Below, piece by piece: positions 1 through 7,967 of a stretch of 64,000 nt of DNA. A model generated the notes under the pieces. The model was not told where the DNA came from. It saw only the letters and a list, made by a program, of their open reading frames with translations, and made no database searches. The position numbers and the translations under genes are program-made. How positions within the stretch are numbered: the stretch's first letter is position 1; the number at the start of each line of letters is the position of its first letter. The stretch comes from Ulvibacterium sp. (GTDB taxonomy: Bacteria > Bacteroidota > Bacteroidia > Flavobacteriales > Flavobacteriaceae). Location of the stretch: assembly GCF_028285715.1 (NCBI RefSeq), contig NZ_JANQOO010000003.1, forward strand, positions 62,001 to 126,000, written 5' to 3'.

Positions 1-1
1 T

Positions 2-832
2 GAAACGATTTCGGGATTGGAAGCACTACCAACGAAATACGGTATTCAGGTCAATCCAAGGGAAATCAATTACTTTTATCTGACCAATGGTATTCGGGAA
101 CGCATCATTGAAAAAGAAGGGAGATTTTATGTAAACGAAACCGAGATAGAATTTTCAAAAGAGGAACTTTTGAAAGAACTTGCAGACCATCCGGAAAGTT
201 TTTCGCCCAACGTGATTATGCGACCGGTGTATCAAGAGGTAATTCTGCCCAATCTATGTTATATTGGAGGCGGAGGGGAATTGGCCTATTGGTTGCAGTT
301 GCGATCCACGTTCGAGGCCATGCACGTAACTTTTCCTATGCTGACCTTGCGAAATTCTGCTTTGGTAATCAGCAAAAAGCAGTATGGAAAGCTACAACGC
401 CTAAATACGTCAACAGCCGACCTGTTCCTGAAACAAAGCAGTTTCATCAATAAGAAGATTCGGGAAATTTCCAATATTGACATCGATTTTGCTCCCCAAA
501 AAAAATACCTGGAGGAGCAATTCAGGGCATTGTACGATTTGGCCGAACAAACGGACAAGTCCTTTTTGGGTGCGGTAAAGGCACAGGAAGTCAAACAGAA
601 AAAGGGGTTGGATAAATTGGAAAAGCGTCTACTAAAGGCACAAAAGCGAAAATTAGGGAATCATGTGAGCCGGATTACGAAAATCCAAAATGAACTTTTC
701 CCTAACCAATCACTTCAGGAACGCACCTTAAATTTTTCGGAACTCTATTTGGATTTGGGCGATGATCTCATACCCCTATTGATGAAAAAACTAAAACCCC
801 TGCATCTGGAGTTTTTGGTGTTGACCTATTGA
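2..832 (+). CDS. bshC: Bacillithiol synthase BshC, C-terminal part (5' end outside the window)
   Basis: BshC adds cysteine to glucosaminyl-malate in the last step of bacillithiol synthesis, a cytosolic low-molecular-weight thiol pathway used by Bacteroidota and Firmicutes. The frame is open from base 2, so only about 276 C-terminal residues of an enzyme usually near 530 are visible. The segment begins in the conserved ETISG region and runs into PTKYGIQVNPREINYFYL, a block I recognise from this family, followed by a long charged coiled-coil stretch (around residues 165-235 of the fragment) that also belongs to BshC. The TTG at 17 is not a real start. Other bsh genes are not in the window. It converges on the PPOX gene. 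Confidence 0.9.
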   Translation, partial: ETISGLEALPTKYGIQVNPREINYFYLTNGIRERIIEKEGRFYVNETEIEFSKEELLKELADHPESFSPNVIMRPVYQEVILPNLCYIGGGGELAYWLQLRSTFEAMHVTFPMLTLRNSALVISKKQYGKLQRLNTSTADLFLKQSSFINKKIREISNIDIDFAPQKKYLEEQFRALYDLAEQTDKSFLGAVKAQEVKQKKGLDKLEKRLLKAQKRKLGNHVSRITKIQNELFPNQSLQERTLNFSELYLDLGDDLIPLLMKKLKPLHLEFLVLTY

Positions 833-860
833 TTTCACATGGTATTTTTCCGATGGGTAC

Positions 861-885
861 TTTTTTGGGTCTAGGGCACCAAAAA
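861..885. terminator. Possible bidirectional terminator between convergent genes
   Basis: A T-run followed by GGGT, a seven-base loop and CACC with an A-run forms a short imperfect hairpin. It overlaps the stop codon of the minus-strand PPOX gene and lies 29 bases after the bshC stop. One base bulges, so the call is weak. Confidence 0.35.
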
Positions 886-1416
886 TTCACTTTTCCATGA
901 ATGGTCTATTTTGGAATACTTGATTCTCAGGTGGCCAGGCTGTTGCAGTTTCAAGTACTCTATTTTGAAAGGTTCAATTTCTACCATGCAAAAATAATTG
1001 TTATCCTCAAGGTATTCCACGGCATGTGGATCTAAAATATCACTTCCGGGCGCTTCGGAGGTGGTGTAATCTTTTCGGCCTCCGGGCTTGATCTTGTTCC
1101 AATGTTTTTCCAGGGTTTTGGGATCGGTATGAATGCCCGCCAACCCCTCGATTTTAATCTGTACCATTTTTTCGGGATGATAAAAGAGAAGGCTTACTCT
1201 ATTATTTTCCTTGATATGCATTATTTTTTTTGAACGTTGATCCGTATAGATGGAAAGGTCTAGATTATCCGATACTTTTCTGAGTACAACGGTCCGTAGT
1301 CGAGGCATGCGCTCCAGACCTACGGTAGCCATAGTACAATAACGGAAAGGATGCCCCTTTTCAGTTACCCCGTCTCTAAGCTCTTTCGACAATTCTTTCC
1401 AAATAACAGTATTCAT
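871..1416 (-). CDS. Pyridoxamine 5'-phosphate oxidase family protein (FMN-binding split barrel)
   Basis: A 181-residue cytosolic protein resembling the Alr4036/PPOX-like branch of FMN-binding split barrels. The N-terminal half has the typical strand pattern: CTMATV, then PRLRTVVLRKV, then a DQRSKK segment that in the family lies near the FMN phosphate, followed by VSLLFYHP. The C-terminus lacks the full substrate-binding tail of true PdxH, and the protein is shorter than PdxH (about 215), so a general flavin oxidoreductase is more likely than vitamin B6 salvage. I chose the ATG at 1414-1416; the TTG six bases earlier is a weaker option. Substrate unknown. Confidence 0.75.
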   Translation of the reverse strand: MNTVIWKELSKELRDGVTEKGHPFRYCTMATVGLERMPRLRTVVLRKVSDNLDLSIYTDQRSKKIMHIKENNRVSLLFYHPEKMVQIKIEGLAGIHTDPKTLEKHWNKIKPGGRKDYTTSEAPGSDILDPHAVEYLEDNNYFCMVEIEPFKIEYLKLQQPGHLRIKYSKIDHSWKSEFLVP

Positions 1417-1563
1417 TTTCAATGCTTTATACTTAAAGGTAAAAAAAAATGAATTATTAGGTAGGGTATTTTAGAAGTAGGTTGTTCTATAATAAATTGC
1501 TATGAAATTTTACTTAGTGTCATAAATAAGTTCATGTGTTTAGGTTGGTTTTTTGATTTTGAC

Positions 1564-1595
1564 AAAAGCCTCGATGTAGGGTCGAGGCTTTTTCT
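1564..1595 (+). terminator. Rho-independent terminator-like hairpin
   Basis: AAAGCCTCGA and TCGAGGCTTT form a perfect ten-base stem around a seven-base loop, followed by TTCTTT. The A-run on the other side would also let it act weakly on minus-strand transcripts from the GH65 operon. Confidence 0.7.
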
Positions 1596-1639
1596 TTAAC
1601 CTGGACCTCAAAAATATGCCCCACTATATATAAATTGAG

Positions 1640-1676
1640 AACCCCGCCCGATAACTATTGGCGGGGTTTTATTTTT
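1640..1676 (+). terminator. Second terminator-like hairpin
   Basis: AACCCCGCC and GGCGGGGTT pair over nine bases, with a loop of about eleven, and are followed by TTATTTTTG. The T-run is only on the plus side. It lies 76 bases from the end of GH65 and about 45 bases after the first hairpin. Confidence 0.65.
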
Positions 1677-1747
1677 GCCTGACTGCAGACGAAATGAATG
1701 GTCAAAATGTCTCAAGTAGTGAGCGGATAGGAAAAGAGCGATACAGA

Positions 1748-3781
1748 TTAATGTTCAACAAAAAATGTCTCGTTTTTTAACCCTATCCCTTTTAGGGTAA
1801 GCGACTTCCACTCCTTGGGTAGGATGGGTTTTTTTTGCACGATACCTTCTTCCGTAATGTCCAATCCCCCAAAGCCGAAAAGGACTACCTGCAGCATCCC
1901 CCCGGCCCCGGTGGCAAAATAAGGGTTGTCACTAGTGGCCGCCTCCGCCAAGGCACCAAAGGGAGGGCGTTTGTTAGGTTCATAACTTCTACGGAACAAA
2001 CGGTATGCCTCTTTGGCATTGCCCAAGCGGGCATAAATCACAGCGAAGACCGATTGCCCCATAGCCGGGCCTTCCTCCGCTAATTTAGGCTCATAGTATT
2101 TTAAATCTTTCAAAACAGTTGTTTCGTCATTGACCACATCCAATGGATAGGTCAGTAAATTTACGTCAGCTTGTTTTATGCGTTCACCCTCATAGTTGGC
2201 ATGCTCCTTTGTAGTACCATCCGGAAATTTCAATATCCTAATTTTGGAAGCTACCTCTACCCATTCCGGATTAGGCCTTTCCCCAACTTTGTTTGCTGCC
2301 AGGGTGGCGAACTCCAGAGCGGTAATGGCGGATCCGTTGGTAAAGGCATTATCGTCTACGTTCGGGGCGAATTCGTTGGCCCCTACCACGTTTTTGATAC
2401 TGTGTGTACCGTCCTCATTTTTAGTAGATCTACTCACCCAATAATCGGCCACTTCCTTCATTAGGGGATAGCCTTTTTCCTTTAGCCATTCTAGATTTTT
2501 GGTAACCCGATAATAGTTCCAGAAGGCAATGGATACGTCTGCGGTAATGTGATGCTCAAAAGTCCCTGTCAATGCCCAGGCCGGGGTTGCCTCCTCACCG
2601 GTATCATCACTTTCCCAGGGGAACATGGCCCCTTTGTACCCAAAGTTGATGGCTTTTTCCTTGGCCTTGCCCAGCCTATCCGATCGATAATTTACCAGTG
2701 AACGGGCTATATCCTGATTGAGCATCAATAGAGGGGGAAACATCCACAATTCCGTATCCCAAAAAATATGTCCATTGTAGTTTTGGGAAGAGAGCCCCAT
2801 TGGGGCAATACTCAAATCCGAATCTCCTCGCGAGAAAGCGTAAAGGTGATAGAGTGCTAAACGAACATCCAATTGATCCTGGAGATTACCTTCAATAATA
2901 ATGTCCCCTTCCCATAAGTCGGCCCATAGTTTTTTGTGTTGGTCCAAAAGATCTTTTCTAGGTGTGAGCAGATTAAAAATTACAAAGCGTTCCGATTCCG
3001 ATTGAGGGTCTTCAAAATCTTGAGTACTACACTCTGCACCAGTCCAGGCAAACTCGAATTCCTCCCCTTTTTTGAGTTCCTTTTCAAAGGAGAGCCGGTT
3101 ATCGTATTCGGATACTTTTTCATGGACCAACTTGGGTCTCTGATGTTCCCGGGTGGAGTTAATGGCATGCCAAATAAAAGTGGCTGATGTGCCCACGGTA
3201 TGTTTTCCCAATCTGCTCTTGGCCACCGTTTGAAGAATGGGCATCGTAGTCTCCAAATCTTGTAACACCCGGAATGTGCTAAGAGGTTCCAAGTACTCTT
3301 CAGGTGTGCTGATCTTACCAGTTGCCTTAACGGAAATTGATTTTGTAGGAATTAATTTAATATCCACATAACCAGAGTATTGAACATTTCTAAGTGCATA
3401 AATGGTATAAGTAATCTTAGCTTTGTCCTTAAAGTTAAAGGAGGTGGTAAAAGCGGCTGTTTTCATATCCAGAACCTGCTCAAAATCGCTTATGTTTCCC
3501 TCTGTTATCTTTTCGCCATCTATCTCCAAATCTAAATTGGCAAAGTTCATTCCCAGTAGGATTTTGCTAACCCCTAGGGGCGATTCCTTGTCATAGACAT
3601 TATTCAAAATAATTGATTTGGTTTGAAAAGGCTTATCCTCTGGCAGAATACCGATTCTACCGTTGGCCGTAACGATTCCGGTATACTTCTCGACTTTCCC
3701 GGAGGAAATGGTCCATCCCTTTTCTTGGGCTATTGCACTTAGGCTTAATGTCATGATCAATATAATTGCAAGTCTTTTCAC
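1748..3781 (-). CDS. Secreted glycoside hydrolase family 65 protein (probable kojibiose/alpha-glucoside hydrolase)
   Basis: A 677-residue GH65 enzyme with an N-terminal signal peptide ending near AIAQ, so it acts in the periplasm or outside. Family blocks are clear: GHIFWDTELW opening the (alpha/alpha)6 barrel, FPWESDDTGEEATPAW, and VVGANEFAPNVDDNAFTN, where Glu470 is the expected general acid. A second acidic residue, Glu613 in ALAEAATSDNP, sits where inverting GH65 hydrolases carry their general base; phosphorylases of the family use phosphate instead. With the signal peptide this favours hydrolysis, like the flavobacterial kojibiose hydrolases, over phosphorolysis. The start is GTG, overlapping the ATPase stop in GTGA, so it is the last gene of the ABC importer operon. 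The true substrate could be another alpha-glucoside. Confidence 0.8.
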   Translation of the reverse strand: MKRLAIILIMTLSLSAIAQEKGWTISSGKVEKYTGIVTANGRIGILPEDKPFQTKSIILNNVYDKESPLGVSKILLGMNFANLDLEIDGEKITEGNISDFEQVLDMKTAAFTTSFNFKDKAKITYTIYALRNVQYSGYVDIKLIPTKSISVKATGKISTPEEYLEPLSTFRVLQDLETTMPILQTVAKSRLGKHTVGTSATFIWHAINSTREHQRPKLVHEKVSEYDNRLSFEKELKKGEEFEFAWTGAECSTQDFEDPQSESERFVIFNLLTPRKDLLDQHKKLWADLWEGDIIIEGNLQDQLDVRLALYHLYAFSRGDSDLSIAPMGLSSQNYNGHIFWDTELWMFPPLLMLNQDIARSLVNYRSDRLGKAKEKAINFGYKGAMFPWESDDTGEEATPAWALTGTFEHHITADVSIAFWNYYRVTKNLEWLKEKGYPLMKEVADYWVSRSTKNEDGTHSIKNVVGANEFAPNVDDNAFTNGSAITALEFATLAANKVGERPNPEWVEVASKIRILKFPDGTTKEHANYEGERIKQADVNLLTYPLDVVNDETTVLKDLKYYEPKLAEEGPAMGQSVFAVIYARLGNAKEAYRLFRRSYEPNKRPPFGALAEAATSDNPYFATGAGGMLQVVLFGFGGLDITEEGIVQKKPILPKEWKSLTLKGIGLKNETFFVEH

Positions 3782-4890
3782 ATTATTCTTTTTTCGGTTT
3801 CCTTATCAAAAAATCTTAGACGTTCTATATCTACGCCAATACATATTTCGGACCCAATTCCATAACTAAACTGGGAGTCGCTTCTAAAGCAAAAACTGTG
3901 CTCGGGATTTCCAATGAAGTGGAAATATACAAAAGTTTCGCTTCCAATGGGTTCTACCGAGTCTACGACTATTTCCATATTTTCTGAAAGTCTTTTCGAT
4001 TTTTCAAATTGTTTATCATAGATGTATTCGGGACGGAAACCAAAAAATACTTCCTTACCTATATAAGGTTTTAGGCCGGGCCTTAAGTCTTTTGGAATGG
4101 CAAATTCCAAAGATTTAGATTTAAAGGTAGCTTCTTCTTTTTGTATGACTTTCCCGGGTAAAAAATTCATGGAAGGACTACCGATAAAACCTGCTACGAA
4201 TTTGTTTTGTGGATTGTTGAAAAGATTCATAGGAGTATCAAACTGTTGCACTATGCCATCCTTTAAAACCACAATGCGATCTCCCATGGTCATGGCCTCA
4301 ATTTGGTCATGGGTAACGTATACAATGGTAGCATCCAATTGTCTATGCAACTTTTTTATTTCGGCCCTCATTTGTACACGTAGCTTTGCATCGAGATTGG
4401 AAAGTGGCTCGTCAAATAAAAATACTTTTGGATTCCGTACTATAGATCGTCCAATGGCCACTCTTTGGCGTTGCCCGCCGGACATATCTTTAGGTCTTCT
4501 ATCCAGTAGGTGGGTAATACCTAAGACCTTGGCCGCATGTTCCACCTTTTGCTTTATTTCGTCTTTTGGTGTTTTTCGCAGTTTTAGGCCAAAGGCCATA
4601 TTATCAAAAACGGTCATATGGGGATATAGGGCATAATTCTGAAAGACCATGGCAATATCCCTATCCTTTGGAGACAGTTCGTTCATGCGTTCTCCATTAA
4701 TTTGAAGCTCTCCATCGCTTATCTCCTCCAGACCTGCAATCATTCGGAGTAATGTTGATTTTCCACATCCCGATGGACCTACGAGAACGATAAATTCCTT
4801 ATCCTTAATATTTAGATTGGCGTTTTTAATCGTGGCACTCTCTGCCCCGGGAAATACTTTTTCCAAATCTTTTACAGCAATTGTGGCCAT
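3778..4890 (-). CDS. ABC sugar importer ATPase (UgpC/MsmX/MalK type)
   Basis: A 370-residue cytosolic ATPase that powers carbohydrate uptake. Walker A GPSGCGKST is at residues 38-46, the signature SGGQ at 137-140, Walker B FLFDEP at 157-162, the switch His follows in VTHDQ, and a C-terminal TOBE/regulatory region of about 130 residues is present, as in MalK and UgpC. It sits between the second permease gene (18-base gap) and GH65 (4-base overlap). Because MsmX-like ATPases can serve several importers, it need not be dedicated to this one, but the operon context makes that the simplest reading. Confidence 0.9.
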   Translation of the reverse strand: MATIAVKDLEKVFPGAESATIKNANLNIKDKEFIVLVGPSGCGKSTLLRMIAGLEEISDGELQINGERMNELSPKDRDIAMVFQNYALYPHMTVFDNMAFGLKLRKTPKDEIKQKVEHAAKVLGITHLLDRRPKDMSGGQRQRVAIGRSIVRNPKVFLFDEPLSNLDAKLRVQMRAEIKKLHRQLDATIVYVTHDQIEAMTMGDRIVVLKDGIVQQFDTPMNLFNNPQNKFVAGFIGSPSMNFLPGKVIQKEEATFKSKSLEFAIPKDLRPGLKPYIGKEVFFGFRPEYIYDKQFEKSKRLSENMEIVVDSVEPIGSETFVYFHFIGNPEHSFCFRSDSQFSYGIGSEICIGVDIERLRFFDKETEKRIM

Positions 4891-4908
4891 TTTATAGCAA
4901 ATTAGTTT

Positions 4909-5733
4909 TTATCCTTTTAATCCAGAACTCGCAACGCCCTGGACAAAGTAGCGTTGGAATACGATAAAAATCATCAATGTCGGCAATGATATCAATATGG
5001 TACCGGCCATAAGCAAAGGCCAATCCGTCAATAACTCCGTTCTTAGGCTTGCCATGCCCAGCGGCAAGGTATACATGTCTTCGGTGTAGGTTACGATTAC
5101 AGGCCATAGGAATTCGTTCCACGACCCTTGAAAGGTGTAAATCGCTACCGCGGCCAGTGCAGGTTTTGAAATGGGTAGGAAGATTTGCCAAAAAATCCTA
5201 AAATAGGAACAACCATCGATTAGGGCTGCTTGTTCCAAATCTTTGGGGATAGTTTCAAAAAACTGTTTCATCAAGAAAATATTGGTGACCCCTACCAAAC
5301 CTGGAATAATCAATCCTCCATAACTGTTGATCAGTTGAAATTCGTTCAATATGATGAACTTGGGGACAAGTAGTATTATTCCTGGAATCATTAAGCTGCT
5401 TAAGAGCAATCCAAATATCAATTTTCGACCCTTAAACTCCAGTCGAGCGAAGGCAAAACCTGCCAAGGCTGAAAAGAAAACGTTACTAACGGTCTGTATC
5501 AAGGTAACCAAGACACTATTGAACAACCATTTGCCAAAAGGAAGTTCCTTCCAAACGTTTTTATAATTATCCAAGGTAAATCTTTCGGGGAACAATTTTA
5601 TGGGCCACTCAAAGACGTCTTTGTCCGCGTTGAAACTGATGGATAACGAAAACAAGAAGGGGCCTATATATATCAAAGTAGCCAACCCGAGGATACCAAA
5701 GAACACTATTTTTTGAACTTTAAGCTGTTTCAT
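4909..5733 (-). CDS. ABC sugar importer permease, MalG/UgpE type
   Basis: A 274-residue inner membrane permease with six predicted membrane segments. The EAA loop that contacts the ATPase reads EQAALIDGCSYFRIFWQIFLP, and the C-terminus ends in FVQGVASSGLKG, typical of the MalG/UgpE half. The ATG at 5731-5733 is preferred over a TTG six bases upstream; with it the gene starts 2 bases after the first permease stops. It partners the MalF-like permease to form the channel. Confidence 0.9.
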   Translation of the reverse strand: MKQLKVQKIVFFGILGLATLIYIGPFLFSLSISFNADKDVFEWPIKLFPERFTLDNYKNVWKELPFGKWLFNSVLVTLIQTVSNVFFSALAGFAFARLEFKGRKLIFGLLLSSLMIPGIILLVPKFIILNEFQLINSYGGLIIPGLVGVTNIFLMKQFFETIPKDLEQAALIDGCSYFRIFWQIFLPISKPALAAVAIYTFQGSWNEFLWPVIVTYTEDMYTLPLGMASLRTELLTDWPLLMAGTILISLPTLMIFIVFQRYFVQGVASSGLKG

Positions 5734-5735
5734 TT

Positions 5736-6617
5736 TCAATAGACGTCAGGGGGGAAGTATTTTTTTTGGATCAGTGTCGTTGCAAAGATGAGCAAGGCGA
5801 GTACGGCCGCGGATGCCGCGCCAAACCCAAATCGGAAATATTTAAAGGAGTTCTGATAAACGAAATAGGACATGGTGGTCGAGGCATTGTCCGGACCGCC
5901 ACTGCTCATGATAAATATTTGGTCAAATACCTGAAAACAACCAATTAAACTCATGATTACTACAAAGTAGGTCACCGGGCGGACCATAGGAACCGTAATT
6001 TTCCAAAATTGTTGCCATTGATTGGCCCCGTCTATTTTGGCTGCCTCGTAGAGGCTGGCTGGAATATTCTGCAGCCCCGCTAAAAAAGAGACCATAAAAT
6101 ATCCGGAGGTAGTCCATACATTTAATATCATAATGGAAGGCAAGACGGTAACAGGGTTGGTGAGCCAATCAATATTTGAATCCACACCGAGGGCATTCAG
6201 GCCGTAATTCAAAAGTCCGGGTTTGGAATATATCCAGACAAAAATGATGGAAGTAACCACGGAAGAGGTAATGGCCGGAATATAAAAGGCGGTCCTAAAA
6301 AAAGCCCTTCCCCTTATTTTCTGGTTCATGATAAATGCGAGGAAAAGGGAGAGCAAGGTCTGTACAGGGACCACCCCGATAGTATAAATAATGGTATTTT
6401 TAATGGCCTTTATGAATACGGGGTCTTTAAAGAGTTCAAAGTAATTCCCCAACCCGACAAAGGGCTTGTCCGGAATGAGCAAGTTCCAATCATAAAAGCT
6501 TACGACAAAGGCAAAACCTATAGGGAAAAAGACAAAAATGGACAAAAGGAGCAGGGGAAAGGCCAAAAAGAGATACCCCCAGAAAAGCTGTTCTTTTTTT
6601 CTACTTTTAAATTTCAT
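5736..6617 (-). CDS. ABC sugar importer permease, MalF/UgpA type
   Basis: A 293-residue inner membrane permease with a charged N-terminus and about six membrane segments. The EAA loop is EAAKIDGANQWQQFWKITVP, a close match to the MalF/UgpA consensus. Immediately downstream of the binding protein (2-base gap), so translation is probably coupled. Complete importers of this CUT1 type are uncommon in Bacteroidota, which mostly take up glycans through SusCD and MFS permeases. Confidence 0.9.
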   Translation of the reverse strand: MKFKSRKKEQLFWGYLFLAFPLLLLSIFVFFPIGFAFVVSFYDWNLLIPDKPFVGLGNYFELFKDPVFIKAIKNTIIYTIGVVPVQTLLSLFLAFIMNQKIRGRAFFRTAFYIPAITSSVVTSIIFVWIYSKPGLLNYGLNALGVDSNIDWLTNPVTVLPSIMILNVWTTSGYFMVSFLAGLQNIPASLYEAAKIDGANQWQQFWKITVPMVRPVTYFVVIMSLIGCFQVFDQIFIMSSGGPDNASTTMSYFVYQNSFKYFRFGFGAASAAVLALLIFATTLIQKKYFPPDVY

Positions 6618-6619
6618 CT

Positions 6620-7840
6620 TTAGTCCAGTGTATATTTTTCCAGAGTTTTTCCGAGTTCCTTTAAAGTTTTTTCAATGTCCTTGTTCTTGTAAAAAATTCC
6701 TTGCATGGCCGCTTGACTTTCATCGTACCACCGTTCTTTCATATTTATCTTGTACAGTTTTGCATATTCAACACTTTGCATAAAGGTGTTCAGTACGCTA
6801 TCTTCATAAAATCCATTACTGAGCGCGACACTTTTTCGAGTGGGAAGCGCTATCCCGGAATTGGTCCAAGTTTTCATACCTTCTTTTCCGGCAAGGTAGG
6901 ACAACATGGTCCAGGCCTCTTTTTTATGATTACTTTGTTTGGGAATTACCATAGCTACCGTAAAGGCAAGGGTACCCCTTTTTTTACCCTGGGGAAGCTC
7001 GGAAACTCCATATTCCAAGTCGGGCGAATTGTCCCTGAGATAAGGGATCAACCAAGATCCCGAGATAGTCATGGCACACTGTTCCCTTGAAAAAACATCA
7101 CCCATCCAAGCTGCCCCTTGATCCGCCGGAATTGTGGATACCCCATCGCGGTAGAGCGACATGAAAAAATTCAATGCCTCGATAAATTCAGGTTCACCCA
7201 CCCGCACAGTGCCATCCTCCGCAACCAATTCTCCCCCATTTTGTAAGGCAAAGGGAAGAGCAATGTCAATCGAAGGTTCTATAACAAAACCAAATTGATC
7301 ATTCTTGCCGTCCCCATCCGTATCTTTGGTAAGTCTTTTGGAAAAATCATATAATTCTTCCCAATTCTTGGGAGGACCGATGAGTCCCGCCTCGGCAAAC
7401 AATTTTTTGTTATAAAAGAGTACGTAGGCATTAAAATCCTTGGCATAACCGTAGTTTTTTCCTTTATGCCTAAAGGCGTCCCGGAATACAGGGAAGAAAT
7501 CTGCTTCGTCAAAATTTTGGTCTATCGACACAAAGGGATCCAAAGGCTCCAGTACCTCAAAATCCATATAGGCAGGCGCGGTATCCCCTTTTAACCAAAA
7601 CAGGTCCGGTGCTTTGCCGGTACCCAGCATAAGCTGTATTTTTTCCGGATAGTTTCCCGGAATGGGTTGAAACTGATAAGCGACATCCGGATGCTCTTTC
7701 TCAAAATCCGTCAAAGTCTGCCTAATGATTCTTTCCTCGGTGGGACTGGATTGCCAGCTGGTAAATCGCACATAGTCCGCTTGCTTCGTACAGGAGAGCA
7801 ACAACAAGGTACAAAAGGGAATAAGGAAAACGTGCTTCAT
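6620..7840 (-). CDS. Sugar-binding lipoprotein of the ABC importer (family 1 solute-binding protein)
   Basis: A 406-residue binding protein anchored by a lipid: the signal peptide ends LLLLSC with the modified Cys at residue 17. No acidic export signal follows (TKQADY), so it should stay on the periplasmic side. Family features are a first strand with FTSW, an NYPEKIQLMLGTGKAPDLFW block, a DTDGDGKNDQFGF segment and the MTISGSWL block near residue 265. It delivers the ligand to the two permeases. It is the first gene of the minus-strand operon and faces the AraC regulator across a 127-base gap containing probable operator repeats. Confidence 0.88.
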   Translation of the reverse strand: MKHVFLIPFCTLLLLSCTKQADYVRFTSWQSSPTEERIIRQTLTDFEKEHPDVAYQFQPIPGNYPEKIQLMLGTGKAPDLFWLKGDTAPAYMDFEVLEPLDPFVSIDQNFDEADFFPVFRDAFRHKGKNYGYAKDFNAYVLFYNKKLFAEAGLIGPPKNWEELYDFSKRLTKDTDGDGKNDQFGFVIEPSIDIALPFALQNGGELVAEDGTVRVGEPEFIEALNFFMSLYRDGVSTIPADQGAAWMGDVFSREQCAMTISGSWLIPYLRDNSPDLEYGVSELPQGKKRGTLAFTVAMVIPKQSNHKKEAWTMLSYLAGKEGMKTWTNSGIALPTRKSVALSNGFYEDSVLNTFMQSVEYAKLYKINMKERWYDESQAAMQGIFYKNKDIEKTLKELGKTLEKYTLD

Positions 7841-7847
7841 AACAGAA

Positions 7848-7924
7848 CAATGTTTGCCAAAAGTAGTACATCATAGGTCTAATTTCCGTTTCAATTTTTG
7901 CCAAGAGTAACTCAATATTTGCAA
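7848..7924 (-). promoter_or_regulatory. Three direct repeats, probable AraC-type operator sites
   Basis: On the plus strand CAATGTTTGCCAA (7848-7860), CAATTTTTGCCAA (7892-7904) and CAATATTTGCAA (7913-7924) are near-identical and in the same orientation. The two distal copies start 21 bases apart, two helical turns, and the proximal copy is 44 bases away, about four turns. AraC-family regulators bind such phased direct repeats. A partial copy in the opposite orientation (TAGGCAAAAT) lies near 7946-7955. Confidence 0.6.
7858..7865 (-). promoter_or_regulatory. -7 box (TACTTTTG) of the importer operon
   Basis: TACTTTTG fits TAnnTTTG and lies 17 bases upstream of the binding-protein ATG. No good TTG -33 element is found at the usual distance, consistent with an activator-dependent promoter. 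Relative to the implied start, the two distal repeats fall roughly at -40 to -70. Confidence 0.5.
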
Positions 7925-7967
7925 TATTCATGATATTTATGCTAAATTATAGGCAAAATAGCGCTAT

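Larger units (their letters stand above)
1423..1747. other. Gene-free interval with two plus-strand hairpins
   Basis: There is no convincing protein gene between the PPOX and GH65 genes, both on the minus strand. The only short reading frame with an ATG (at 1502) encodes seven residues. The notable content is two strong hairpins whose T-runs face the plus strand, listed separately, although no plus-strand gene precedes them. Confidence 0.6.
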
